From positions 2,728,001 through 2,792,000 of the forward strand of contig CP121458.1 of NCBI GenBank assembly GCA_029690005.1: a stretch of 64,000 nt of DNA, in the 5' to 3' direction. This DNA comes from Prescottella defluvii (GTDB taxonomy: Bacteria; Actinomycetota; Actinomycetes; Mycobacteriales; Mycobacteriaceae). The stretch's first letter is position 1, and each line of letters opens with the position of its first letter. Below are positions 1 through 9,719 of this stretch, in pieces. Below the pieces are notes generated by a model. The model saw nothing but the letters and a program-made list of their open reading frames with translations, was not told the DNA's origin and did not search any database. A program made the position numbers and the translations under genes.

Positions 1-315
1 CAGGACCTGACCGACGTGATCGTCAAGTCGCTGGCCGAGCTGGAGCTGCCCGCGGAGCTGGCGGCCGCCGCGAACACCGACGAGTTCGACGCCGAGCTAC
101 GCCGCAGCCACCACGCTGGCATGGACAAGGTGGGCGACGACGTCGGGACCCCGACGATCCACGTCAACGGCACCGCGTTCTTCGGTCCGGTCTTGTCGCG
201 CGTCCCACGCGGCGACGACGCCGGCCGGGTGTGGGACGGCGCGGTGGCGCTCGCGTCCTACCCGCACTTCTTCGAGCTCAAGCGCAGCCGTACCGAGGAT
301 CCCGAGTTCGACTGA
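1..315 (+). CDS. DsbA-family mycothiol-dependent nitroreductase-like protein, C-terminal part
   Basis: The window opens inside this gene; 104 residues remain to the TGA at 313-315. The frame is open from base 1. The visible part has the thioredoxin-fold cis-Pro region (GTPTIHVNG) followed by a short helical tail ending PEFD. This resembles the DsbA-like family of M. tuberculosis Rv2466c, a mycothiol-dependent nitroreductase that sits immediately next to rpiB and nei there as here. The CxxC active site would lie upstream and is not visible, so the catalytic assignment rests on family resemblance and gene order. Confidence 0.75.
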   Translation, partial: QDLTDVIVKSLAELELPAELAAAANTDEFDAELRRSHHAGMDKVGDDVGTPTIHVNGTAFFGPVLSRVPRGDDAGRVWDGAVALASYPHFFELKRSRTEDPEFD

Positions 316-379
316 CGTGACTCGTCCGCGCCCGAACCGGAGGGATCGGGCCCCGACCGGGGAGAGGAGCGGCTGCGCC

Positions 380-1104
380 GTGGAACACATCGGAGTGTTG
401 GGGCACAGCTGGGAGGGTGCGTCGCTGTGCTGGCGGGAGGCGTGTCAGCACAGCAAGCGGCTGGGACACCCGCGCACCCGGACATCACGATGGACTGCAT
501 CTCGTTCGAGCACTGCATGCCGGCGTGGGAGGCCTCCGACTACGCGTCGGTGCGCGCGGTGCTCGCCACGAGCGTCGAGCGCCTCGCGCGGGCGGGATGC
601 GACTTCTTCGTCTGCCCGGACAACACGGCGCACCTGGCGCTCGAGGCCTACGGTGAGCCGCTCGCCCTCCCCGGTCTGCACCTGGTCGACGTCGTCGCGG
701 ACGCGGCGCGGCAGGAAGGGCACACGCGCGTGGGCATCCTGGGCACGCGCTTCACGATGCAGGGTCCGCTGTACCCCCGGGAACTGGCGGCGCGGGGGAT
801 CGACGCCGTCGTCCCGGATCCCGCCGACCAGGACATGGTTCACTCGGCGATCTTCGGTGAGCTGGTCCACGGGGACTTTCGGGCAGGGACCAGGGCGTCG
901 TTCGTGGCGCTCGTCGAGCGGCTCGCGGACGCCGGTTGCGACGCGGTTGCGTTGGTGTGCACCGAGATTCCACTCCTCGCGTCACCGGACGACTCTCCGC
1001 TGCCCCTCCTGGATTCGACGAGGCTCGCCGGGCGCGCGGCCGCTGAGGCTGCCCTGGGGAAGCGGCCGATGCCGACCTGGCGCGGATCGCAGTTCCGCCG
1101 GTGA
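380..1104 (+). CDS. aspartate/glutamate racemase family protein (frame broken)
   Basis: GTG start at 380 gives MEHIGVLGHSWEGA, the usual N-terminal beta-strand of Asp/Glu racemases; the frame then breaks near 470 (one base missing around cacccgcgcac) and continues from HPDITMDC to the stop at 1104, about 241 residues when joined. Two catalytic-type cysteines are in the expected places: FFVCPDNTAH in the first half and LVCTEIPLL in the second, as in the two-base racemase mechanism. Substrate is unknown; members racemise Asp, Glu, hydantoins or act as maleate isomerases. It stands between the DsbA-like gene and rpiB. Confidence 0.8.
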
Positions 1105-1162
1105 GGAGCCTGCTCGAGTCCCCACGATCGTCGGGTCGCCGCCGCCTGTCAGAATTGAGGTC

Positions 1163-1645
<483 letters not shown>

Positions 1646-1655
1646 GAAGACCACC

Positions 1656-2451
1656 TTGCCCGAGGGCCATACTCTGCACCGTCTCGCGCGTCTTCATCAG
1701 AGACGGTTCGCGGGATCCCCGGTGCGGTGTCGAGCCCACAAGGACGATTCACCGAGGACGCGGCCCTGATCGACGGCCGCGTCCTCGTCCGTTCCGACGC
1801 CTGGGGCAAGCACCTGTGGCACCACTACGAGAACGGTCTGGCGGTGCACGTCCACCTGGGCCTGTACGGGAAGTTCACCGAGTCGGCCGTGCCGCTGGAC
1901 GCGCCCGTCGGCCAGGTCCGCATGCGCATGATCGGCGCCGAGCACGGCACCGACCTGCGCGGCCCCACCGCGTGCGAGGTGCTGCACCCGCCGCAGGTCG
2001 CGGCGATCGAGGCCCGGCTGGGGCCGGACCGCTCCGAAAGGATGCCGACCCGGACCGTGCGTGGGCACGGATCTCCAAGTCGCAGACACCGATCGGTGCG
2101 CTGCTCATGGATCAGGCCGTCCTCGCCGGGGTCGGCAACGTCTACCGTGCGGAGGTTCTGTTCCGCCACGGCATCCACCCCGAACGCCCGGGCAAGCGCA
2201 TCACTCGCGCCGAGTTCGACGCGATGTGGGCGGATCTCGTCGAGCTGATGAACATCGGGGTGCGTCGCGGCAAGATGCACGTCGTGCGTCCCGAGGACGA
2301 TCACGGCGAGCCGTCGTACGCGAAGGACCGTCCGCGTACCTACACCTACCGCAGAGCAGGATCGGCGTGCCGCATCTGCGGCACGCCGATCGCTCACTCA
2401 GTTATGAAGGGGCGCAACCTGTTCTGGTGCCCCGGTTGTCAGGCCGACTAG
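1656..2451 (+). CDS. nei: Fpg/Nei-family DNA glycosylase (two frame breaks)
   Basis: Base-excision repair glycosylase/AP lyase of the MutM/Nei family, syntenic with Rv2464c. TTG start at 1656 gives MPEGHTLHRLA, in which Pro2-Glu3 are the catalytic residues after removal of Met. The frame breaks near 1722 (gtgcggtgtc, expected one more g) and near 2031 (gaccgctcc, expected one more c); correcting both yields about 265 residues, the normal family length. The helix-two-turn-helix (GALLMDQAVLAGVGNVYRAE) and a C-terminal zinc finger with CRIC and CPGC are present. Its TAG shares the tetramer CTAG with the stop of the convergent downstream gene. Confidence 0.9.
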
Positions 2452-3304
2452 AAGTCGAAGCCTCCGCCGAAGTCCCCGCCGCCGAAGTCCCCGCCGCCCC
2501 AGTCACCGCCACCGAAGTCTCCGCCGCCCCAGTCGCCGCCACCGTCACCCATGGCGCCGTAGTCGGTGTCACCGCCCATGTCGCCACCGGCGTCACCACC
2601 CATGTCACCCATGTCGCCGCCCTGATCTTGACCGGCTTCGAGGCCGTCCTGGTAGCCGTCGCCGTACCCGTTCTCGAACGCCTGCGCGTCGTACGGGACA
2701 CCCGACATGCCGGAGAACATCGCCGAGAACAGGAACATCGAACCGACGCCCCACGCACCCGCGACGAGCGCGGGCTTCCACCACGGCTCCGAGTACCAGC
2801 CGGCCGGGACCGGACGTCCGGCGACACGGCCGCCGGGGTAGTAGTTCGGCGCGTGTGCCGACGGGTTCGGCGACGCGGACACCTGACGGCCCTCGAACTC
2901 GATCTGGCGGTCCTCGGTGACTGAACCGGCCGACTTCTGACCGTCGATGCTCGGAACCTCGGGGCCGGGATCCATGCCCATCGCGGTGCGCGCGGCGCGG
3001 ATGTAGTAGAGGCCCTTCGAGCGCGGTCTGCTTCGCCAGACGGGCCTGGACCGGCGTCGTGGCCTGCTCGATCCTGTGAGCCGGCGGCGGTGTACCGCTC
3101 GGACGCGTCGGCGAGAGCCTGCTTGGAGGCGTCGTCGGAGCCGACGAGGTTGTAGACCTGGCCGCCCAGTCGCTCGATGGCCTGGCGCGCATCCGCCTTG
3201 GCGTCTTCGAGTTGGTTCGCCGAGTGGCCCTTGTTCTTGTTCTGGCTCTTCATGACCAGAAAGACGACGGCGCCGAGCACGGCGACGATGAGGAGGAGTT
3301 CCAC
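2448..3304 (-). CDS. membrane-anchored protein with Gly/Asp-rich C-terminus (two frame breaks)
   Basis: Function not recognised. GTG at 3304 opens [20 protein letters not shown], a single N-terminal membrane segment, followed by a helical region rich in Ala/Gln, a second hydrophobic stretch ([22 protein letters not shown]), and a tail made of GGDMG and [11 protein letters not shown] repeats ending in GFDF. The frame breaks twice, near 3075 and 3020; each is best explained by one extra base and the joined product is 284 residues. It is divergent from dinB, 95 bp from the LexA box, and its stop overlaps that of nei on the opposite strand. Confidence 0.7.
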
Positions 3305-3399
3305 GGGTGCCTTCCGGGGGCGACAAAACGGACATCGTTCAGGATACCGGGGTCGGGTGACGTGCGACTCGGACACGATCCGCTTGTCGGTGGTCGATG

Positions 3400-3413
3400 C
3401 GAACATATGTTCG
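3400..3413. promoter_or_regulatory. LexA-binding SOS box
   Basis: CGAACATATGTTCG is a perfect 14-bp palindrome matching the actinobacterial LexA consensus CGAAC-N4-GTTCG. It lies in the divergent region between dinB (+) and the Gly-rich membrane protein (-) and overlaps the most upstream plausible dinB start (ATG 3407). LexA control of dinB is inferred from the match and position. Confidence 0.85.
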
Positions 3414-4667
3414 TGTCCGAGTGGAGCGATGGTCCGGGTTCGGAGCCTCCGACGCCGGGGCGCGAAGAGGCGACGATCCTGCATGCCGATCTGGACGCCT
3501 TCTACGCATCGGTCGAGCAGCGCGACGATCCGAGCCTGCGGGGCGGCCGGTGATCGTGGGCGGGGAGTCGTCCTCGCGGCGAGCTACGAGGCCAAGGCGT
3601 TCGGGGTCCGGACCGCCAGCAGCGGCGCGCAGGCGATGCGGCAGTGCCCGCACGCGGTCGTCGTGCGACCGCGGATGTCGGCCTACGCGGAGGCCAGCCG
3701 CGCGGTCTTCGAGGTCTTCCGCCGGACGACGCCGCTCGTCGAAGGCATCTCCATCGACGAGGCGTTTCTCGACGTCGGCGGGCTGCGTCGGATCTCGGGC
3801 AGCCCGATGCGGATCGCGGAACAGCTCCGGCTCGACGTGCGCGCGGAGGTCGGGCTGCCGATCACCGTCGGCGTTGCCCGGACGAAGTTCCTGGCCAAGG
3901 TCGCGAGCGCCGTGGGGAAGCCCGACGGGTTGCTGCTGGTGCCGCCCGATCGGGAGCTCGACTTCCTGCATCCGCTCCCCGTCGAGCGCTTGTGGGGCGT
4001 CGGCGCCGTCACCTCCCGGAAGCTGCACGACTATGGCGTGCGAACGGTCGGTCAGCTGGCGACGCTCTCCGAACGGGAGCTGTCCATGGTGGTCGGCCCC
4101 GCCGGGGCACGGCACCTGCACGCGCTCGCGTGGGCCCGCGACCCGCGGCGGGTGCAGACGGGACGAAGGCGCCGGTCCATCGGGGCCCAGCATGCGCTCG
4201 GGAATCGGCCGCGCAGCTTCGAGGAGATCGAGACGACGGCCGCCGCGCTCGTGGACCGGGTGGCGCGACGCCTGCGTGCGGCCGGCTGGGTGTGTCGCAC
4301 GGTTGTGCTGCGATTGCGGTTCGCGGACTTCGGACGGGCCACCCGTTCGATGACGCTCGCCGAGGCGTCGGCGCGCACCGAGACCGTCCTAGCCGCGGTC
4401 CGATCGTTGCTCGAGCAGGCGCGGCCGCTGATCGCCGAGCGGGGCCTGAGTCTGGTCGGTGTAGCGCTCTCGAACCTCGGCCGGGCGCCCGAGCAGCTTG
4501 CTTTACCGTTCGAGCCGGACACCGGGACTCCTGTCACGGAGTCCGGCGGTGTCCGGCTCGACGGTGCACTCGACGCGGTCCGGGCGAAGTTCGGGTCGGT
4601 CGCGGTCACCCGCGCGGCGCTGCTCGGTCGCGATCGCGGCGAGAGCGTCCCGATCCTGCCCGACTAG
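3407..4667 (+). CDS. dinB: DNA polymerase IV (Y-family, translesion) (two frame breaks)
   Basis: Y-family error-prone polymerase for translesion synthesis. The catalytic motifs are present: [13 protein letters not shown] (first carboxylate), [11 protein letters not shown], and SIDEAFLDV (second carboxylate pair), then the helix-hairpin-helix and little-finger regions. The frame breaks near 3541 and 3563, each a G run one base short (expected [17 protein letters not shown]); corrected length is about 420 residues. ATG 3407 lies inside the SOS box, so if LexA blocks the promoter there, the true start may be GTG 3413 or a later codon. A typical C-terminal beta-clamp peptide (QLALPF, QxxLPF type) is visible near residue 365. 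Confidence 0.92.
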
Positions 4668-4680
4668 ATCGTGTGGGTCA

Positions 4681-4724
4681 GGCGTCTGTCAGGCGTCTGT
4701 CAGGCGTCTGTCAGGCGTCTGTCA
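4681..4724. repeat. four tandem copies of an 11-bp repeat
   Basis: GGCGTCTGTCA occurs four times head to tail without a mismatch, with a further GGC following. It fills the gap between the convergent dinB and nitronate monooxygenase genes; the last three bases of the fourth copy (tca, 4722-4724) are the TGA stop of the minus-strand gene. Confidence 0.97.
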
Positions 4725-5854
4725 GGCTTCAGCGGCGGCGTTCAGCTGCTCGAGGGTGCCGGTGGCCTCCAGGTACTCCTGCACCCACCGCTCGATGACC
4801 GCGGCGGTCTTCTCCACCTTGGTGAACTGCCCCACGACCTGGCCCACCGGGTTGAACGCGACGTCGACGGTCTCGTCCGGGTACTTGTGGGTGGCGGCCA
4901 CGGCCATGCCGGACACCATGTACTGAAGGGGCATGCCGAGCGGCTCCGGGTTGCCTTCCTTCTCCCACGCCTCGGTCCAGTCGTTGCGCAGCATTCGGCA
5001 CGGCTTGCCGGTGAACGAGCGGCTGCGGACCGTGTCGCGGCTGGACGCGTTGGCGTACGCGGCCTGCTGGACGGCGGTGTTCTCGGCCTCCTCGACCATC
5101 AGCCACTGCGAGCCGGACCACGCGCCCTGCGCGCCCATGGCGAGCGCGGCCGCGATCTGCTGGCCGCTGCCGATGCCGCCGGCGGCCAGCACCGGGATCG
5201 GAGCGACCTCCTTGACGACCTGTGGCCACAGCACGATCGACCCGACCTCGCCGCAGTGGCCGCCGCCCTCGCCGCCCTGCGCGATGATGATGTCGACGCC
5301 GGCGTCCGCGTGCTTGCGGGCCTGGTAAGGCGAGCCGCACAGCGCGGCGACCTTGCGGCCGGCCGCGTGGATGTGCTCGATCATGTCCCGCGGCGGGGTG
5401 CCGAGCGCGTTGGCGATCAGCGTGACCTTGGGGTGCTGCAGGGCCACCTCGACCTGCGGGGTGGCGGTGGCCTCGGTCCAGCCGAGCAGCTGCAACGCGT
5501 TCTCGTTGGGATCCTCGGGTACCGGGACGCCGTGGTCGGTGAGGATGCCGCGCGCGAAGTTCAGCGTCTCCTGCGGCACCATCGACTGCAGCATCGTCTT
5601 GAGCTCGTCACCCGACAGGTTCGAGTCCATGCCCTCGTACTTGTTCGGGATCACGATGTCGACGCCGTACGGGTGGTCGCCGATGTGTTCGTCGATCCAC
5701 TTGAGCTCGATCTCGAGCTCCTCGGGGGTGAATCCCACGGCGCCGAGAACGCCGAATCCGCCGGCCTTGCTGACGGCGACCACGACATCGCGGCAATGGG
5801 TGAACGCGAAGATCGGGAACTCGATGCCGAGATCGTCGCAGAGGGGGTGTGCAT
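4722..5854 (-). CDS. nitronate monooxygenase / 2-nitropropane dioxygenase-like flavoprotein
   Basis: FMN-dependent TIM-barrel protein of the nitronate monooxygenase superfamily, about 377 residues. GQGGEGGGHCG-type phosphate binding (IIAQGGEGGGH) and PVLAAGGIGSGQQIAAAL are the FMN-binding signatures. The best N-terminus is ATG 5854 (MHTPLCDDLGIEFP), which needs one C restored in the C run at about 5843; without it a GTG at 5861 opens the downstream frame. Family members oxidise alkyl nitronates, but several actinobacterial paralogues act in CoA-thioester or sterol metabolism, so the substrate is open. It converges with dinB. Confidence 0.85.
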
Positions 5855-5890
5855 CCGGCACTCCTTCGGGGGTGGAATCGGTACGAAAGT

Positions 5891-5904
5891 TGTAACAGGT
5901 TCCA
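5891..5904. promoter_or_regulatory. KstR-like palindrome
   Basis: TGTAACAGGTTCCA fits the TnnAACnnGTTnnA pattern of the sterol regulator KstR on both strands, 37-50 bp upstream of the nitronate monooxygenase ATG. The motif has only eight fixed bases, so about one chance match is expected in a window this size. Confidence 0.3.
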
Positions 5905-6170
5905 ACCCGGGCGGGAGTGGTTTCGGATCGAGGTGGTAATCGCCCGAAACGGTCGACCGTTCGTGGAATCGGACCGGAGCCTCCGTCGGCAGCGCCCGCG
6001 GGTGATGTGACTAATGCCACAGGGGCAGTGCCGGGCAACCGGAAACGCGCGGAGATTGCATCGGCCCCGGTCATCGGGGTGTGTGGATCGCGACGTGAGG
6101 GGAGGGGTGAACGCCGCCGGAATCCCGTGGGGATCTTCTCGGCGCAGCCGGTCGAGGTGCTCCGGAAACG

Positions 6171-6214
6171 AAAAAACCCTCGCCTTCTGCGCTGCGGCAG
6201 GTGGGCGAGGGTTT
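6171..6214 (-). terminator. Rho-independent terminator of tRNA-Gly
   Basis: Read on the minus strand, an AACCCTCGCC / GGCGAGGGTT stem is followed by a run of six T, ten bases after the tRNA-Gly 3' end. Confidence 0.85.
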
Positions 6215-6224
6215 CCCTCTACTG

Positions 6225-6295
6225 AGGGGATGACGGGAATCGAACCCGCGTAATCAGTTTGGAAGACTGAGGCTCTACCATTGAGCTACATCCCC
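6225..6295 (-). tRNA. tRNA-Gly (anticodon TCC)
   Basis: Minus-strand cloverleaf with acceptor GGGGATG/CATCCCC, D-arm GCTCAATGGTAGAGC, anticodon loop CTTCCAA (TCC, reads GGA/GGG), T-arm GCGGGTTCGATTCCCGT and discriminator T. 3' CCA is not encoded. Divergent from the tRNA-Pro gene. Confidence 0.96.
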
Positions 6296-6432
6296 GTGCA
6301 TACGACATTAGTGGGATCGCCAGCGATGCCGTGTGCGAGATGGAACTGTACCGACCTCGCTTTGGATTTCCTAATCGGGGGCCGTAGCGACTCTGCCCGG
6401 GTCCTCGCGAGGTTCGCGAAGTCCTTCTCGGA

Positions 6433-6509
<77 letters not shown>

Positions 6510-6596
6510 ATCGCGCGACGGGGCCGCGTATGCGGCTCTGTCGCGCAGAACGACATAACGAACCAAGAGCATCACCACTACGAAGGAGCCAGATCC

Positions 6597-7968
6597 GTGA
6601 AGAGCACCGTCGAGCAGCTCAGCCCGACGCGAGTCCGTATCAACGTTGAGGTGCCCTTCGAGGAGCTCAAGCCTGATTTCGACAAGGCCTACAAGGCGCT
6701 CGCGCAGCAGATCCGTCTCCCCGGCTTCCGCCCGGGCAAGGCTCCGGCCAAGCTGCTCGAGGCTCGCGTCGGTCGTGGCGCCGTGCTCGAGCAGGTCGTC
6801 AACGACGCCCTGCCGTCCCGCTACTCCGAGGCCGTCTCGGCCAGCGACGTGAAGGTCATCGGTCAGCCGGAGATCGACATCACCAAGCTTCGAGGACGGC
6901 CAGGAGCTCGTCTTCACCGCCGAGGTCGACGTCCGCCCCGAGATCACCCTCCCCGACTTCGCGACGATCGCCGTCGAGGTCGACCCGATCGAGGTCACCG
7001 ACGAGGCCGTGGCCGAGCAGCTGCTGTCGCTGCAGCAGCGCTTCGGCACCCTCAAGGGTGTCGAGCGTGCCGTGCAGGACGGCGACTTCGTCTCCATCGA
7101 CCTGTCCGCCACCGTCGACGGTGAGGCCGTTCCGGAGGCCACCGCGTCCGGTCTGTCCCACGAGGTCGGCTCGGGCCAGCTGATCGAGGGTCTGGACGAG
7201 GCGATTGTCGGCGTCGAGGCCGGCGGCTCCAAGGAGTTCACCTCCAAGCTGGTCGCCGGTGAGCACGTCGGCAAGGACGCCGTCATCACCGTCACCGTCA
7301 ACACGGTCAAGGAGCGCGAGCTGCCCGAGGCCGACGACGAGTTCGCCCAGATGGCAAGCGAGTTCGACAGCCTCGCCGAGCTGGAGGCCGACCTGCGCGA
7401 GCGTGTCGGACGCGTCCGCAAGGTCGAGCAGGCCGGCCAGATCCGCGACAAGGTTCTGGAGAGCCTGCTCGAGACCGTCGAGGTTCCGCTGCCCGAGGCC
7501 GTCGTCCAGGCCGAGGTCGACGCGGCTCTGCACGACGCGATCCACGGTCTGGAGCACGACGAGGAGAAGCTGAACCAGCTCCTCGAGGCGCAGGGCACCA
7601 CGCGTGAGCAGTTCGACGCGGACGCCAAGGAGGCTGCGGAGCGCTCGGTGAAGACCCAGCTGCTGCTCGACGCGATCGCCGATGCCGCCGGAACCACGGT
7701 CGGTCAGGACGAGCTCACCGAGCGCATCCTGTTCCAGGCGCAGCGCTACGGCATGGCGCCGGAGCAGTTCATCCAGCAGATCCAGCAGGCCAACCAGCTC
7801 GGCGCGGTCTTCGCGGACGTGCGTCGCGGCAAGGCGCTCGCGGGTGTCGTCGACGCTGCGACCGTCACCGACACGGCCGGCGAGACGATCGACACCGCCG
7901 AGATGTTCGGCACCGCCGAGGCCTCCGAGGATGCGTCCGAGGACAGCGAGGGCGACGAGCAGAAGTAA
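6597..7968 (+). CDS. tig: trigger factor chaperone / peptidyl-prolyl isomerase (one frame break)
   Basis: Ribosome-associated folding chaperone, 456 residues when joined. GTG 6597 follows a GAAGGAG ribosome site. The ribosome-docking signature GFRPGKAP is at residues 43-50, the FKBP-type PPIase domain lies around residues 155-240 ([11 protein letters not shown] onward), and an acidic helical C-terminus ends EDSEGDEQK. The frame breaks at about 6891 (aagcttcgagg): one extra base; without it the text reads [10 protein letters not shown] as in homologues. It heads the conserved tig-clpP1-clpP2-clpX cluster that couples folding of new chains with proteolysis. Confidence 0.95.
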
Positions 7969-8006
7969 GTCCCGGCGGCGTATTCCACGCCGGCGAGGGA
8001 AGACTT

Positions 8007-8023
8007 TTCCGCTTTCAGCGAAG
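8007..8023. promoter_or_regulatory. ClgR-like motif upstream of clpP1P2
   Basis: CGCTTTCAGCGAAG has the CGC-N5-GCG core and 3' WWS bases of the ClgR operator known from clpP1P2 promoters of corynebacteria and mycobacteria; one position of the inner consensus differs. It lies 85-100 bp before clpP1 and abuts the tig terminator. Confidence 0.35.
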
Positions 8024-8060
8024 TAGGGCGGCACCGGGACTCCGGCGCCGCCCTACTTCG
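8019..8060 (+). terminator. hairpin terminator between tig and clpP1
   Basis: CGAAGTAGGGCGGC pairs perfectly with GCCGCCCTACTTCG (14 bp, 14-nt loop). No strong T run follows, as is common in actinobacteria. Confidence 0.75.
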
Positions 8061-8107
8061 TTAGTGTCTGTACGAGGAACCAACGACTTATCGAGAAGGC
8101 AGGTACC

Positions 8108-8716
8108 GTGACTTACCAGAATCCCGCCATGACTTCGGCCACCTCCGGTCTGAATCTCAGCGACTCGGTGTACGAACGCCTGCTTCGCGAGCGCATCATC
8201 TTCCTCGGCACGCAGGTGGACGACGACATCGCGAACAAGCTGTGCGCCCAGATCCTGCTGCTGTCGGCAGAGGACCCGACGCGTGACATCAACCTGTACA
8301 TCAACTCGCCCGGCGGTTCGGTCACGGCCGGCATGGCGATCTACGACACCATGCAGTTCGCCGAGTGCGACGTCGCGACCTTCGGCATGGGCCTCGCCGC
8401 CTCGATGGGACAGTTCCTGCTCTCGGCCGGCACGAAGGGCAAGCGGTACGCGCTGCCCCACGCGCGGATCATGATGCACCAGCCGTCGGCGGGTATCGGC
8501 GGTACCGCGTCGGACATCGCGATCATGGCCGAGCAGTTCGCGCACACCAAGCGTGAGATGGCCGAGCTGATCGCCGAGCACACCGGCCAGTCGGTCGAGC
8601 AGATCACGGCGGACTCGGACCGCGACCGTTGGTTCACCGCCCGGGAGGCGCTCGACTACGGCTTCGTCGACCACGTCGTCACCCGCGCGCGGCAGGCCGG
8701 TGGCGCAGGCAACTAG
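8108..8716 (+). CDS. clpP1: ATP-dependent Clp protease proteolytic subunit 1
   Basis: 202-residue serine peptidase subunit of the mixed ClpP1P2 tetradecamer that degrades substrates unfolded by ClpX or ClpC1. Ser99 in GLAASMGQ and His124 in MMHQPSAG form the catalytic pair, with the Asp in the DRDRWFT segment. GTG 8108 follows GAGAAGGCAGG; a second in-frame ATG at 8129 (MTSATSG) is an alternative start. It is 48 bp upstream of clpP2; both subunits are required for activity in mycobacteria, so they are expected to be co-transcribed. Confidence 0.97.
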   Translation: MTYQNPAMTSATSGLNLSDSVYERLLRERIIFLGTQVDDDIANKLCAQILLLSAEDPTRDINLYINSPGGSVTAGMAIYDTMQFAECDVATFGMGLAASMGQFLLSAGTKGKRYALPHARIMMHQPSAGIGGTASDIAIMAEQFAHTKREMAELIAEHTGQSVEQITADSDRDRWFTAREALDYGFVDHVVTRARQAGGAGN

Positions 8717-8764
8717 GCCCGCGCCCGCATCCGCCCTTCTGCTCAGACCATCCTTGGAGAACTG

Positions 8765-9427
8765 ATGACCAACATGTTCGATCCCCGCGCGCTCGGTGGA
8801 CAGGCTCCGGCCGGTGCGCAGTCCCGCTACATCCTGCCGTCGTTCATCGAGCACTCGAGCTACGGCGTCAAGGAGTCCAACCCGTACAACAAGCTGTTCG
8901 AGGAGCGCATCATCTTCCTCGGCACGCAGGTCGACGACGCGTCGGCGAACGACATCATGGCCCAGCTGCTGGTGCTCGAGTTGCTCGACCCGGACCGTGA
9001 CATCACGATGTACATCAACTCGCCCGGCGGCTCGTTCACGTCGCTGATGGCGATCTACGACACGATGCAGTACGTCCGCGCCGACATCACGACCGTGTGC
9101 CTCGGCCAGGCGGCGTCGGCGGCTGCGGTGCTGCTCGCGGCCGGCACCCCCGGCAAGCGTCTGGCGCTGCCGAACGCCCGCGTGCTGATCCACCAGCCGG
9201 CCACCGGCGGCATCCAGGGCCAGGTCTCCGACCTCGAGATCCAGGCGGCGGAGATCGAGCGGATGCGTCGTCTGATGGAGACGACGCTGTCGAAGCACAC
9301 CGGCAAGGATCCCGACGTGGTCCGCAAGGACACCGATCGCGACAAGATCCTCACCGCCGAGGAGGCCAAGGAGTACGGCATCATCGACAACGTGCTCGAG
9401 TACCGGAAGCTGTCCGCCCAGAAGTGA
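8765..9427 (+). CDS. clpP2: ATP-dependent Clp protease proteolytic subunit 2
   Basis: 220 residues, paralogue of the preceding gene. Ser118 (GQAASAAAV) and His143 (LIHQPATGG) are the catalytic residues. The N-terminal extension before RYILPSFIE is processed in the mycobacterial protein. ATG 8765 has a CTTGGAGAAC ribosome site 6 bases before. Forms the second heptamer ring of ClpP1P2, the ring that docks ClpX in mycobacteria. Confidence 0.97.
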   Translation: MTNMFDPRALGGQAPAGAQSRYILPSFIEHSSYGVKESNPYNKLFEERIIFLGTQVDDASANDIMAQLLVLELLDPDRDITMYINSPGGSFTSLMAIYDTMQYVRADITTVCLGQAASAAAVLLAAGTPGKRLALPNARVLIHQPATGGIQGQVSDLEIQAAEIERMRRLMETTLSKHTGKDPDVVRKDTDRDKILTAEEAKEYGIIDNVLEYRKLSAQK

Positions 9428-9437
9428 TGTGGGGCTT

Positions 9438-9482
9438 CCCGGCCCACCGACACGCCGAGCGATCGGATTGCGGTGGGCCGGG
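9438..9482 (+). terminator. hairpin after clpP2
   Basis: CCCGGCCCACCG pairs with CGGTGGGCCGGG (12 bp) around a 21-nt loop, 11 bases after the clpP2 stop. No T run. The remaining ~240 bases before clpX hold its own promoter region; no gene seen. Confidence 0.6.
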
Positions 9483-9719
9483 GTGCACACCCGTCAAGCT
9501 TGGCATTCCGCGTTGACCACGCGGATGTGATTCAGGTGTCGGAATCGTGTTCGCCGTGCGGGAATCACCGGCTTTCGGTCGACCTGTTTCCCGATCTGCG
9601 GGTACGGTCACACCATGAGCCCTCGATCCTGAGCCGAGGAAGCGGAGCCGCCGTCGGGCGGGCCGTGTGAGTCGGGTGGGGACGCTCGCACGTAGACAAG
9701 GAAGTAGGGACCTTACGAG

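Larger units (their letters stand above)
5855..6224. other. intergenic region upstream of nitronate monooxygenase
   Basis: 370 bases without a convincing gene. It holds the promoter side of the minus-strand nitronate monooxygenase, including a KstR-like palindrome at 5891-5904, and at its far end the terminator of the tRNA-Gly gene. Short open frames here have no recognisable protein features. Confidence 0.6.

Noticed and set aside
2061..2924. 287-codon plus-strand frame with Ala/Val repeats
   Set aside because: It is the shadow of the Gly/Asp-rich protein; its repeats reflect the repeats on the other strand.
4681..4724. Possible CRISPR array
   Set aside because: The 11-bp units are directly adjacent with no spacers, too short for CRISPR, and no cas gene is present.
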